Source: Paludibacteraceae bacterium
GTDB lineage: Bacteria; Bacteroidota; Bacteroidia; Bacteroidales; Paludibacteraceae
Reading direction: 5' to 3'
DNA length: 64,000 nt
NCBI GenBank assembly: GCA_016937795.1
Contig: JAFGVV010000049.1
Location: 172,466 to 236,465 of the forward strand
Below are positions 25,761 to 36,800 of the stretch, piece after piece. Positions within the stretch are counted from its first letter, which is position 1; every line of letters begins with the position of its first letter. The notes beneath the pieces were generated by a model that saw only the letters and a list, made by a program, of their open reading frames with translations, searched no databases and was not told the origin of the DNA. A program made the translations under genes and the position numbers.

Positions 25761-28391
25761 TTATTGTACAATCATTTTTGCAGAAATAGGCATTGACTCA
25801 GCCGTTGGTTTAAACGTGTAAATGTAAATCCCTTTTGTAAGTATGTTTCCATACAGCATATTTTTCCATGCAGCAGCATTTGTTTGTTCATCGAAAAGCA
25901 ATCGTCCATCCACCGACCTGATCTTGAGATTATTTCCGGGATTTTCATCTGCCATTTTCCAGAGTTCCTCCATACTGAATTTTGGTGAAGCGGGTGAATA
26001 TACAGATGTTTCGGGATCCACAGCACTTCCGCGAAATTCCAACTCAGCCAGATAAAGTTTCTTGGCGGAAGTATTTCTGAGTTTTAGTATTTCAAGTTTA
26101 TAATTTCTGAATGATTTTTCCTGATTCAATGAGATTGTTTTTTTTTCCTTGCGCGTACTAAAAACCTGCGCAGTTTTCTCATCAATCAACTGCCAATCGG
26201 TGAGATTGTCGGAGCCATACAAATTCCAGACTGCGGGATCGTATTGCGATGTTTGCAAAGAATTATCGGCTGAAACAAGTGAATATTCGCGCAATAATGT
26301 GGGCACAGCACCTTTTACAATGATATTAAAAGCAGTAGTTGGCGAGGCTGTCCGGTCGGCCACATAGTTCGTAGCGTAATTTTTATCGAACAGTTTAGCT
26401 GAATTTTCGGCTGCATTCGAATTTTCAAAATTTACTTCGCTCTCGCCTCCATCCATTAAATTAAACGGAGGTGTGGGATATTCGGCAGGATAATCGGCCT
26501 GTGCTTTTACAAATTGCATTTCCCATTCGTCGGACCAGCCAAAAGCCACAGAAGCCTGTTCTTTCAGATTGGCTCCGGCAGCAATACTGTAAAAATGAAT
26601 AAACTCACCCCAGTTCATATTCCCGATATAATCGCCATTTTTCTGAGGCAGATATTTAGCCATTTGTACAAAGAAGTTGGCCAAAAGTTTGTTTCCACCA
26701 TATTGAGAATAAATAGGATAGTAAAAATCGCGAAACCAGAAAATTCCGGTCCGTGGCGTTGTACTGTCCGAATTTCGCATCATATCCTCGTACCAGCGTT
26801 TGGCCTGATCGGGAAGATTATTGTTTACATACACATCGTAATTAAAAATTTCGGCATATTTGCTATCGCCCCAAATCACTCTTTCAGGAGATCCGTGCAC
26901 GTAAAGCGAAGCTCCTTCCATGATATGACCAATTTCGTGAACCGGTAAATCGAGATTATTTCCGCCAAAACTCTGCCAAGCAGTAGCTGTAGTGGCGTTT
27001 GTGCCCAAATCGAGCACATTCAGGTAATGATGATCGGCTCTGCTCCATGTGGAAGGATGACCGCCGGAATATTTACCTGCATGAAAATAAATGTATAAAC
27101 GGGGATCGCTGTAATTGCCATATAGTTCTTTCAGATACTTCCAGATACCTCCAAATACGGTGCGTGGCCAGGTAATCGTCGGATCCACATCTTTGTCGTA
27201 ATAAATAGCCACTTCGTCATCGTAATATTGCAGATAAAGCGTAGCGCGGTGCACATCCCAGTCCTCCACAATGGAATCGGGAGGCGTGTCGGTCTTTGTG
27301 GTAGCGCTGATAATGTTTGTATAAGCCGATTCACCTGCATCGTTTACAGCTTTCAGGCGATAATAATATTTTGTGGAAGGATTTAATTCCACTGAGCGAT
27401 AACGTGTATTATTTTTGGGGATACGGGTCGACCAATCCCAATCGGTCTGATTAGTAGAACGTTCGAGTAAAAAATAATCCTCATTGGAAGCATTATCGGT
27501 CCAGTTCAAAATAATCATGTGCGAAGCCGGCATAATATCCACCATGCCGTTGGCACTTTTCTGAGTAAGATAATTAAATGCGGCAGGTGTGGGGGGAGCC
27601 ACAGTATTCCGAACTACTTCGGACTCTGCAAACAATTGCCATTCAGCAATCTGAGTAATAGAAGTTGATCCGTTATTTTTTGTAACCGAAAGACGGTAAT
27701 AGGTATAAGCCGTAGCGTTATTGACCGAATAGTGCAGTTTCGAATATCTGCCTGCAAATTTCTGATTTTCGCGTACATCGAGCAGAGTCCATGCAGAGTT
27801 ATCGTTTGAGCCTTCGAGTTTCCAGTTTTGCGGATCGCGTTCAGGAGCATCGTTGGCCGAGGTGAGGGCGTATTGTGTGACTACCGCAGCTTTCGGATAG
27901 TTCAGTTTCATCCAACCGGTGGTAGCATAAAACAAATACTTACTGTAAACATCATTATCAATCAGTTTTTTCGAACCTTCGTTAGCGTTGGTATTTTCTG
28001 TTTGCACAGTCAATACCGCGCTGATATCATCAGTGATATCAGGAATTGTATCAAGCGCTTTGGTTGCTGCACCAAAGGCAGCTGTGTAAGCCGATTTCTC
28101 TGTACCCGCGACAGCACATATTTTATACAAATATGGTGTTGAAGCACTTAATCCTGTATCTGTAAAATTGTAACTACCTCCGTTTACAGTAGCTAAATCG
28201 GTAAATACTTTCCCGTCCATCGATCGCTGAATATTAAAAGCATCAGCATTGCCCAACCAACTTACGAGTATACTATTGTCCGACAATGATTTTGCCCTGA
28301 CATTTGCAGGAGTTGATTGTGCCGAAGTATGCAATATTGATATAAAAAAAACAAATACCAATAACGTAATGAGGGTAATATTCTTTGTCAT
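25761..28391 (-). CDS. Secreted HExxH zincin with FN3 and discoidin-like domains
   Basis: An 876-residue exported protein (signal MTKNITLITLLVFVFFISIL). Order: FN3 domain (residues about 27-112), discoidin-like module (about 125-260, DAPERDPQNWKLEGSNDN), second FN3 (about 270-375), a catalytic-looking domain (about 380-660), and a second discoidin-like module (about 665-810). A C-terminal segment ending PISAKMIVQ has the look of a sorting tail. The middle domain has HEIGHIMEG with His485, and an acidic residue in YAEIFNYD about 28 residues later could be a third zinc ligand, as in gluzincins. I do not recognise the family; it could be related to eukaryotic-like or M60-like peptidases, but no diagnostic motif supports that. 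It is the first gene after SusD, beyond a hairpin. Confidence 0.75.
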   Translation of the reverse strand: MTKNITLITLLVFVFFISILHTSAQSTPANVRAKSLSDNSILVSWLGNADAFNIQRSMDGKVFTDLATVNGGSYNFTDTGLSASTPYLYKICAVAGTEKSAYTAAFGAATKALDTIPDITDDISAVLTVQTENTNANEGSKKLIDNDVYSKYLFYATTGWMKLNYPKAAVVTQYALTSANDAPERDPQNWKLEGSNDNSAWTLLDVRENQKFAGRYSKLHYSVNNATAYTYYRLSVTKNNGSTSITQIAEWQLFAESEVVRNTVAPPTPAAFNYLTQKSANGMVDIMPASHMIILNWTDNASNEDYFLLERSTNQTDWDWSTRIPKNNTRYRSVELNPSTKYYYRLKAVNDAGESAYTNIISATTKTDTPPDSIVEDWDVHRATLYLQYYDDEVAIYYDKDVDPTITWPRTVFGGIWKYLKELYGNYSDPRLYIYFHAGKYSGGHPSTWSRADHHYLNVLDLGTNATTATAWQSFGGNNLDLPVHEIGHIMEGASLYVHGSPERVIWGDSKYAEIFNYDVYVNNNLPDQAKRWYEDMMRNSDSTTPRTGIFWFRDFYYPIYSQYGGNKLLANFFVQMAKYLPQKNGDYIGNMNWGEFIHFYSIAAGANLKEQASVAFGWSDEWEMQFVKAQADYPAEYPTPPFNLMDGGESEVNFENSNAAENSAKLFDKNYATNYVADRTASPTTAFNIIVKGAVPTLLREYSLVSADNSLQTSQYDPAVWNLYGSDNLTDWQLIDEKTAQVFSTRKEKKTISLNQEKSFRNYKLEILKLRNTSAKKLYLAELEFRGSAVDPETSVYSPASPKFSMEELWKMADENPGNNLKIRSVDGRLLFDEQTNAAAWKNMLYGNILTKGIYIYTFKPTAESMPISAKMIVQ

Positions 28392-28429
28392 CGGGAAAAC
28401 AGGAATTAAATTTAGACTGAAGAAAAGCG

Positions 28430-28477
28430 GTTGTGAATGGCTGCAACCAGCATCAATACTGATTGCAGCCCCACAAC
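28430..28477 (-). terminator. Hairpin between SusD and the downstream zincin gene
   Basis: Stem GTTGTG (28430-28435) pairs with CACAAC (28472-28477), and inner stem GGCTGCA (28439-28445) pairs with 28464-28470. On the minus strand it is followed by CTTTTCTT. It probably works as a partial terminator, giving higher SusCD than downstream enzyme expression. Confidence 0.6.
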
Positions 28478-28514
28478 AGATTAAAAAACACGTAATATGA
28501 TAAACTAACTGATT

Positions 28515-30485
28515 TTACTCAGCTACTGACCATCCAAAATTCTGAACAAGCTGCGGATTAATATTAATCTCGCTCTGCGGAACAGGGAATAAATAATGTT
28601 TTTTCTCAAAAACACGTTTTTCAATTATTACTTTCTGGAAGAATTTTGTGGGAGGATCCTGCGAGATATTAAGTCCGAAGTAATCGCCTCCTTCACCTCC
28701 AAGGTGATAAGTGGGATAAACCCAGCCATCGCCCACAGCCATATCGGCCACCAACCAACGACGCACATCGAAATAGCGGATATTTTCAAACGCAAGTTCG
28801 ATAGCCCGTTCGCGTCTGATGCGGTTGCGGATTTCATCTTTCGAAGCAGTATAAGGAATTCTTTCGAAGCCATTGCTATCGGTTCCAGTTCCGTATTCAG
28901 GTACGCCGGCACGCTGACGAATCAGATTCAGATATTTTATTGCTTCGGCGTATTCAGCACACTCATTGGCAGCTTCGGCGTAATTGAGATAGATTTCGGC
29001 CAAACGAGTCAGCACACAAGCTCTTCCTCCAGCATTCCAGTCGCCAAGTGGCGCACCTTTGCGCACTATGTAACCTGTCGGAGGATAATCGTTACCACCC
29101 ACAGCTTTTCCGGAGTTTCCGTTAAAATAAGTGGTTGTAACCATTTTCGATGGATTAGTATTCAGCCACACCGAATTATTGAAGGTTACATCGGCATAAA
29201 AACGTGGTTCACGCTTCACCCATTCCTTGTAAGTATTCACGGGTGCAAACACAAAAGAAGTGTTAAAGGGATTACTGTAATTTTTTTTCGACATGCCACT
29301 TGATGTCAACAGATCATTATTTGCATATTCATTATCATCCTCGATACGCAAACCTTTGTCGGTAAAATACAAATCGACCATCTCTTGTGTCACCGATTTC
29401 CCACCACTACCTTTGTAGGTGTTGTTGGGAGCACCTGAATGAAAAGGTGTCAGCTCATATTGGAAGCCACTGTTACCAGCTGAGATACGGAAGAAAACCA
29501 TTTCTGTATTCTCGAAACTATTTCCACGAACACTCTCGCGATACGACTGATAAGGATCGTATTTCTGATCGGCTCCACCAGTATAGAGTTTTCCATCAGC
29601 TGCAAGTTTATGCAGGTCGTACATACTGGGCACATAAGTAGCTATAAAGTTTTTAACTGCAATACGTGCCGAATCCCATTTTGCCTGCGAAAAATCCGAA
29701 AAGAGTTTTTTCCCATCTTCATTCTTCACATTAACAAAGTCGGGATTTCCATTAAACAACGGACTTGCAGCGTAAAGCCAAAGTTGTGAGCGCATTGCCA
29801 TTACAATCGGTTTAATAATACGTCCATACTCCTGACTATTATTCTGATACTGTGCTCTGTCCGACGGATCGGGCAAATCAGCAGCTGCGGTGAGGAATTC
29901 AGCATTTACATAATTTACACATTCGTCAATAGAATTACGCGAACGCAAAACTTCATCCAACGGAGCATCTATAGCAATTGGCTCTTCTCCGATAATCACT
30001 ACAGGGCCATAAATTTTTATCAGATTCATATAAAAATAAGCTCTGAGTGCACGGGCTTCTGCTTTGCGTCGTTTGCGCATATCAGCAGGCATTTCCTTAC
30101 ATTTATCCACATTCTGAATAAAGATCGAAGCTTTGCTTATTCCACGATAATATTCTGTCCAGTATTTGGAAACCAGTCCTGAACTTGGATCGAGCGAACC
30201 ATTGTTTACTTTCTGCGATTCCACAAAGCTCCATACATATTCAGCCTCGCTCGATCCACCTGTCCACGGGCCGGCAGTGCCACTTACAAAGCGTTGCGAA
30301 TGCTCATCTGGCACATAAGCATATACATTTGCCAGAAATTTATTGGTAAGTTCTTCTTTCGAGAAAGTACGCTCCAAAGTCAGTCGGTCGTCTGGTGGAG
30401 CGACAAAAAAACTATCTGTACACGATACTATCAGCATTGATAGTAAAACCAGTGTCGCAATAATATTATAATTTTTAATCTTCAT
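28515..30485 (-). CDS. SusD/RagB-family outer-membrane glycan-binding lipoprotein
   Basis: A 656-residue protein with lipobox LLSMLIVSC, then the conserved start DSFFVAPPDDRLTLERTF. SusD proteins are all-helical, TPR-based lids that sit on the SusC barrel and capture glycan. Family signatures: AEARALRAYFYMNLIKIYGPV, CVLTRLAEIYLNYAEAANEC, IRQRAGVPEYG, RRERAIELAFENIRYFDVRRW and HYLFPVPQSEININP near the end. The length is at the upper end for the family (usually 500-650). It is encoded 14 bp after SusC, the normal order and spacing for a transporter pair. The binding specificity is presumably mannose-rich glycan given the locus, but no sugar-contact residue can be identified from sequence alone. 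Confidence 0.95.
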   Translation of the reverse strand: MKIKNYNIIATLVLLSMLIVSCTDSFFVAPPDDRLTLERTFSKEELTNKFLANVYAYVPDEHSQRFVSGTAGPWTGGSSEAEYVWSFVESQKVNNGSLDPSSGLVSKYWTEYYRGISKASIFIQNVDKCKEMPADMRKRRKAEARALRAYFYMNLIKIYGPVVIIGEEPIAIDAPLDEVLRSRNSIDECVNYVNAEFLTAAADLPDPSDRAQYQNNSQEYGRIIKPIVMAMRSQLWLYAASPLFNGNPDFVNVKNEDGKKLFSDFSQAKWDSARIAVKNFIATYVPSMYDLHKLAADGKLYTGGADQKYDPYQSYRESVRGNSFENTEMVFFRISAGNSGFQYELTPFHSGAPNNTYKGSGGKSVTQEMVDLYFTDKGLRIEDDNEYANNDLLTSSGMSKKNYSNPFNTSFVFAPVNTYKEWVKREPRFYADVTFNNSVWLNTNPSKMVTTTYFNGNSGKAVGGNDYPPTGYIVRKGAPLGDWNAGGRACVLTRLAEIYLNYAEAANECAEYAEAIKYLNLIRQRAGVPEYGTGTDSNGFERIPYTASKDEIRNRIRRERAIELAFENIRYFDVRRWLVADMAVGDGWVYPTYHLGGEGGDYFGLNISQDPPTKFFQKVIIEKRVFEKKHYLFPVPQSEININPQLVQNFGWSVAE

Positions 30486-30499
30486 TTTTATTCTTTTGA

Positions 30500-33400
30500 T
30501 TAGAAGTTAAAGCTCAATCCTAACGAATAAGTGCTGATGTTAGGATATGATGTTCCATTATTTGTATTCAACTCAGGATCCCAAAGTGTAAACGGTGTCC
30601 ATGTAAATAAATTTGTACCCATCATGTACACACGACCGCTTGTAAGATTCAGGCCAGCCATCCATTTTTTCGGAAAATTATATGATACCGAAAGATGCTT
30701 CAAACGTAAAAAATCTACTTTTTTGAGCCACCATGTGCTACCTACAAAATTGTTAACATTATGTTGGTCGGCACCACCAAAAGCCAAACGGGGATAAAAC
30801 ACATTGGTATTGGTAAGAATTTCCTTGCCATTACCATCTGTTTCGATAAAATTATCAGCACGACTGTCAATATTGCTAAAAAGGTTACTTACACCACCAT
30901 CGCCACTAAATGGATGGATGGTTTTTCCTGATAGCATACGATCGGCCCCGTAGGTACCCTGAAATAGTCCACCAATAGCAAAACCTTTCCACTGGATATC
31001 AGCACCAAAGCCATAATACATTGGAGGCACATCACCACGACCAATTCTTACCTGGTCGTACGAGTCGATCACACCATCGCCATTCTGATCTTTGTATTTG
31101 ATATCACCTACACGAGATATTTCGCCGGGATTTCCTTCACCAAACTGACGGGCATGGCTCAAAATCTCATCTTCGCTTGTGAACAATCCTTCAGCTACAT
31201 ATCCCCAACGTGCCAACACATTTGAACCTCTTCGTTCAAGCCATGGATAGGCTTGTTGAGGTTGATCATTTTCAAGAATTTTGTCATCATTGTATGTAAA
31301 GTTTCCTCGTGCAGTAATAGAAAAGTTCTTATTAAAAGACTTAACAAATTCAGCAGAAAACTCAACGCCTCTATTATTAACTATACCCAGATTACCCCAC
31401 GGCATAGTTGAGAGTCCAACGTAAGCAGGTACAGATGCACGTTGTAGAAAGATATTGGTTCGTTTTTCATCAAACAGGTCAATATTTATCGAAAGTGCAT
31501 CCTTAAACATTTTGATATCAAAACCTAGATCCTGCTTACGAGAGGTTGACCATGTGATATCCACTCCATAATCGGTGATAGCCACACCCGATAAGCCCGA
31601 CCGTGAAGAGCCGTAAGTATATCCGGAGGCACCATCCTGCACAATAGTCAGATAAGCAAATCGACGTCCTCCCACAGCATCACTACCAACCAAACCATTT
31701 GTATACCTGATTTTAAAATAAGGCAACAGATTTTTGGCAACTGCCCAGAAAGGCTCGTTTGAGGCCACCCAACCAAAACCGATAGCAGGAAAAACTCCAT
31801 AGCGATTTTCGGGAGCAAAGTTCTCTGAACCATTCACTCCCAAATTGAATTCGGCAAAATATCTATCGAGTAATGAATAAGTGACACGTGCAGCCAGTCC
31901 CTGATTTTTATTTGGCAAAGCATCAATAATATCAGAAGCAGTGGACGTTTTGTAAATTCGGTGATTATATAGTAACAACGCTCCTACTCTGTGATTTTCA
32001 CCAAACAGACGATCATAATTCAAACCTGCTTCCACATACGATGCACTGTTTCCTCCAAGTGAATTGTTTGCCGACAAGGTTGAATTTCCCGTGTAGGTAA
32101 GTCCCAGATTCAGAAGTCCGTTCTCGTCATAAAGCGGAGTAGCAGTAGTATTGCCTTCGGGTGGTGTTTCGAGCCATAAACCTGTCATAGGATCCTTGGC
32201 TGCCGACACATAATAAGTATTTTCACGTTTGGTATAAGAGAGGTTACGTGAATTTCTTGAGTCGAAAGCATACATCGCGAATGCTTTTAAACCTTTTGAC
32301 CAATTCCAGTAATCAAGATCCTGAGTAATACGAATATTCGAATTCACCTGCAACGCATATTCGCTCTTGTAACCACGACGTGTGATATCGGCATAAGGAT
32401 TTCGCCCATCACCATTCGAACTGATGCCCGGTACAATACCATCAGGATACATCACCGGAAAATCCACCGGGTTTACCCACATTGCCTGCTGAAAAGCATC
32501 AGAAGTGCTAACAGCCGGGTAATTACCTTCGGATACATAGCCCTGAACACCAAGTTCGATGGTTGTTTTATCGGTAGCTTTCAGATTAATATTAGTAGTA
32601 AAATTGTATCGGTTGAAAGTCATGTTAGCATCATAATTTTCAATGGCGTCGGTTTTTGTCAAACCGGTTTCGTTGTAGAGCGAGGCAGACAAATAATATG
32701 AAGCATTCGGGCTACCGCCACGAACATTCAGATTGGCGCGACGGTTGTTTCCCCATTCTCTGAAAATTTCATCCATCCAGTCAACAGCCGGATAAAGCAG
32801 TGGATTATAAAGCAGTGGATTGTCGTTTGGAAGGAGCCCGTTTGATTTGCGGGTTGCTTCAATGTATTCAGGAGCGTATTTCAACAGTCCGTTATTGGTA
32901 TTGCCGTAGGCGTGATTGGCCGCATCCATAAACTGATAAGCATCAGCCAGATTTACGGTTTTGGTCAATCGGGTTAAGCCTTCGTAATAATCCACACTGA
33001 ATGAGGGTTTACCTGCTTTACCGGGTTTGGTTTTAATGATAATTACACCATTGGCACCACGAACCCCATAAACCGCTGTGGCAGAAGCATCTTTCAATAC
33101 GGTAAACGACTCAATATCTTCAGGATCGATATTAGAAAAACTACGTTCCACACCATCTACGAGCACCAATGGTTTGGTATTCTGATTTGTAAAGGTAGAA
33201 ATACCACGAATCCAGATATCAGAATCGTCATGTCCCGGTTCGCCACTACGCTGCACAGCTACTACACCCGACAAACGTCCGGCAATGGCCGAACCCAAAT
33301 TTGCCACAGGAATTTTCACATCGGAAGATTTTAGCGATGACTGTGCTCCAATCACACTCACTTTACGCTGTTCACCAAAACCAACCACTACAAGTTCGTC

Positions 33401-33742
33401 AAGTGCTGAAAGCTCTTCAGCCATCACTATATCAAGAAATGTCTTTCCTCCGACCCTTAATTCTAACTTTTTGTACCCAAGATAAGATATTTCCAAAACA
33501 GCCTGTCCGCTTTTAAGAATTATATTATAAGTACCATTCACATCTGTTATCACACCATTTCCGGTGCCTTTTTCAAGAATATTCACACCGATAAGCGGTT
33601 CACCTTTATCGTCGGTAACACGCCCTTTCAGACTATGTGCCATAGCGGAAAACACAAAGCTGCTCAATATCAATAAAGCAAATAGTACTTTGCTACGTTG
33701 AAATGAGTACTTCCTCCGATTCTCCCTTGTTGTTAATTTCAT
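30500..33742 (-). CDS. SusC/RagA-family TonB-dependent transporter
   Basis: A 1080-residue outer-membrane transporter that imports oligosaccharide (or glycopeptide) with energy from TonB. After the signal sequence (to SAMAHS) comes a CarboxypepD_reg-like Ig domain (GRVTDDKGEPLIGVNILEKG, residues about 38-115). The TonB-contact region and plug follow: DELVVVGFGEQRK, IRGISTFTNQNTKPLVLVDG and ATAVYGVRGANGVIIIKTK. The remainder is the 22-strand barrel with the terminal aromatic strand YSLGLSFNF. It is paired with SusD 14 bp downstream. A strong hairpin lies between the upstream GLUG gene and this one, and no clear -7 box is seen in the 110 bp leader, so expression may depend on read-through or on an unrecognised regulator site. 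Confidence 0.95.
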   Translation of the reverse strand: MKLTTRENRRKYSFQRSKVLFALLILSSFVFSAMAHSLKGRVTDDKGEPLIGVNILEKGTGNGVITDVNGTYNIILKSGQAVLEISYLGYKKLELRVGGKTFLDIVMAEELSALDELVVVGFGEQRKVSVIGAQSSLKSSDVKIPVANLGSAIAGRLSGVVAVQRSGEPGHDDSDIWIRGISTFTNQNTKPLVLVDGVERSFSNIDPEDIESFTVLKDASATAVYGVRGANGVIIIKTKPGKAGKPSFSVDYYEGLTRLTKTVNLADAYQFMDAANHAYGNTNNGLLKYAPEYIEATRKSNGLLPNDNPLLYNPLLYPAVDWMDEIFREWGNNRRANLNVRGGSPNASYYLSASLYNETGLTKTDAIENYDANMTFNRYNFTTNINLKATDKTTIELGVQGYVSEGNYPAVSTSDAFQQAMWVNPVDFPVMYPDGIVPGISSNGDGRNPYADITRRGYKSEYALQVNSNIRITQDLDYWNWSKGLKAFAMYAFDSRNSRNLSYTKRENTYYVSAAKDPMTGLWLETPPEGNTTATPLYDENGLLNLGLTYTGNSTLSANNSLGGNSASYVEAGLNYDRLFGENHRVGALLLYNHRIYKTSTASDIIDALPNKNQGLAARVTYSLLDRYFAEFNLGVNGSENFAPENRYGVFPAIGFGWVASNEPFWAVAKNLLPYFKIRYTNGLVGSDAVGGRRFAYLTIVQDGASGYTYGSSRSGLSGVAITDYGVDITWSTSRKQDLGFDIKMFKDALSINIDLFDEKRTNIFLQRASVPAYVGLSTMPWGNLGIVNNRGVEFSAEFVKSFNKNFSITARGNFTYNDDKILENDQPQQAYPWLERRGSNVLARWGYVAEGLFTSEDEILSHARQFGEGNPGEISRVGDIKYKDQNGDGVIDSYDQVRIGRGDVPPMYYGFGADIQWKGFAIGGLFQGTYGADRMLSGKTIHPFSGDGGVSNLFSNIDSRADNFIETDGNGKEILTNTNVFYPRLAFGGADQHNVNNFVGSTWWLKKVDFLRLKHLSVSYNFPKKWMAGLNLTSGRVYMMGTNLFTWTPFTLWDPELNTNNGTSYPNISTYSLGLSFNF

Positions 33743-33812
33743 AAAGTAATGTTTGTTATTTTAATTATGAAGCACGAAATACTACTATAATTTTGTTTGA
33801 AAAATTGAAATT

Positions 33813-33844
33813 AGCTGAGCGACTACAAAGGCAGTCGCTCAGCT
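33813..33844 (-). terminator. Hairpin between GLUG protein gene and susC
   Basis: A 12-bp perfect stem (33813-33824 with 33833-33844) around an 8-nt loop lies directly after the stop of the GLUG gene. The minus-strand run after it is TAATTTCAATTTTTC. It is likely an intrinsic terminator or attenuator. Confidence 0.7.
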
Positions 33845-33853
33845 TTTATCAGA

Positions 33854-36800
33854 TTAAAAAATAACTTTCAGAACGACAGACTTGCCACCTTCGTTGATAC
33901 GAACCAAATAAACACCTTTCGACGAAAGTTCAACTTCCGATTGAACAGAAGAGCCGTTTATTCTGGCTACAAGCATACCATTTACATTGTACACATCAAT
34001 TGCAGCATTCGAAGTTCCTTTTATTACAACTTTGCCATTGGCTGTATAAGCAATGTATTTTGCTAAATCGGCAGGTAATTCATCAATTGCCGAAATTGTA
34101 CCCACACCTTTCAATGTAGGGAAATTGCCGTTTGTAATTGTCCAAATGGTTTCAAAGTCCCATGACAGCCCGGTGTACAAACCTTCGGTAGTAAGTGCGC
34201 TTAATTCACGAGCTTCAGAAGGATCAGGTTGTGCTGAACCAGGATTATCAGCATCAGCAGGAGCTGAAACAGCCATATCGGCTCTGAACACACAGTTTAT
34301 TAATGTTGATTCGGCATCACCACGCGCCACATAAGGATTGGCAGTACCACCGGTTACAGAAGAAGCTCCTGACACACAAGCATTGATAAACACATTGGCA
34401 TCTTCAACCAAACCTACAAGTCCACCTGTATTGTGAGTCCAACCCAAAGTAGCAGCCGTAGAAGTGACAGTTCCTGAGAAATAAGAGTTGCTTAGATTCG
34501 TACTGCTTGCCACACCAAGTAAACCTCCACCCTGATAATTACGTGTTTTCACGGTCGCGGGCGAATAACAATCAGAGATATTCGTTGTTCCGCCACCATA
34601 AATACCACCGGCAATAGAACCTACGTGGTCGTTTCCTTCAAGTACACCAGTCACATACGATTTCGTAATTGTAACTCCGACACCTTTACCCACAATACCA
34701 CCTACATCCTGATTACCCACAAGATTTACATCTTCAAGCGCAATATTTTTAAATACAGCATCCTGAGCCACACCAAACATACCAATCAGATTAGTTGTCG
34801 AACGCGAAGATTTCATATTTCTGATTACATATCCATTTCCGTCGAGACTACCTTTAAACGGAGTTGTAGCTGTTCCGATCGGGCTCCAGTCAGCTATTGA
34901 AGACAAATCGATGTGCGCTTTAAGCACATAATCGGCCATCAAATCATTTTTAATATTTACCAGGTCATCAGCGGTACGAATATCTTTACGCAATGATTCT
35001 GGGTCGAGCACTTCAATTGAAAAGCTCGCCGCGGCCTCTGCCATACTTGTAGTTGCCTCCGATGTCATATTTATAACTGCTGTTCCAATTCCGAGTTCAG
35101 CATCGTCAGTTCCAAAAAGAACGTATAAAATTTCGCCTGTATTCGGATCATATTCAGGCCATACATTTACAATCTGATCGGTTTGAGGTGAATCGTAATA
35201 AACAGCCTGACCCATCGAGCCATACACTTTTACCTTAACAGAAGTCCCTTTTTTAATCTTTACATCTTCCGGAACACCAATAATCGATGGCGTGACAGGT
35301 TTTGATTGCCATTTCAAAATAGGGTAAATCTCTTCATCACCTGATATAAACCACACATTTTCAGTATCCCAACCTAGCGTATTTGTATAGAAATCGTTTG
35401 TTTTTGCATCTGCAGGACTTACATTTTCCCCATGTAATTTATCGGTACCCATATTGGCATCTTCTAGCGAAATCCCGCTCAGACTGTTCACTGTTTTACC
35501 TCTGAACACATCGGTACGGGCATAATTATTTAACAATGAATATTCTTTACCATTGGCTGTACCCATAATGCGGCATACATTATTACCAATAAGATAAGGA
35601 GCAAGCGTTACGCAGTTCGAAATGATTGTTGATTCAACAGTTCCACCATCGAGCAACGATGTCATACCACCCACATTTGAGCCACCTCCTGAGATTGATA
35701 CAATACCCGAGAAGAAACATTTATCTATAGATGCTTCCTGTAAAATACCTGCAATACCTGCAGCCTGATACTGACGTGAATAGATGGTTGCAGTTCCGTA
35801 ACAGTTCGAGATCAAAGAAGCATAACGGGCAGCTCCAACGATTGAACCCACGTGGTCGCGACCTTCGATATAACTGTTGGCCACATAACATTCGCTGATT
35901 TGAGTACCATCTTTGGCATTACCTACAATACCACCCACATCGGCATTTCCGATTAAACGGGCATCTTCAATTCCGAGTTTTGTAATTGTTGCACCTGAAG
36001 TAGAAGCAAATAAGCCCACGTTATTTACAGCCGGATCGTTGTAACTCAAACCTTTAACTACATATCCGTTACCATTTAATGTTCCTTTAAATTCAGATAT
36101 AGGAGTCCAGCTTGCGGTCAGCGTAATATCATTCATCAATGTATAAACGCCATCGAGTTTGTAGCGAATATTGTCAAGATCTTCAGCAGTTCTGATTTCA
36201 CCTGAAATAGTAATTACCTTTACAATAAATGTTTTGCTCACAGCCTGTGCAATGGCCGATGCTTCAGTTGAAACGGTAATCGTAGTTGTTCCTGAGCTTA
36301 ACGCATCGATAGTTCCGGTAGCATCGATAGTGGCTACAGCAGGATTGCTGTTTTCAACAGTTACAGCTTTACCAAAAGCCGAATATAACTGCACCTGGGT
36401 TGACATTCCTGCCTCAAGTTTAATTTCGGCAGTAGGCAAACCAATAATCTGATCGACAGATGCAGGCACTGTTTGCCATTTCAAAACCGGCAGCGAGCCA
36501 TTAGTAGCATTCCATATTTCTGCTGACCAGTTCAGTGTTGTGCTGTAAAAAGCAGCTTCTTTAAATTCTGCAGCTGTTTTACTCTCACCCTGTGCAAGTG
36601 CCGATCCGTACTCGGTATCGTTCATTGGATCAACCACTGCGGTATTCACCAACATTTCTTCGTTTGCATAATTGTTGGTAAGCGTTATTGCACGACCGGC
36701 AGCATTACCCAAAACACGATGAACAGTACCTCCCTTTACAAAAGGACCTGCAGCCAAACTGTTTGTAATGGTATTTGCAGTAGCTCCTAATTCAGCAGTG

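Noticed and set aside
28596..29303. A 235-codon plus-strand frame opposite susD
   Set aside because: Antisense to well-supported SusD motifs, no recognisable protein.
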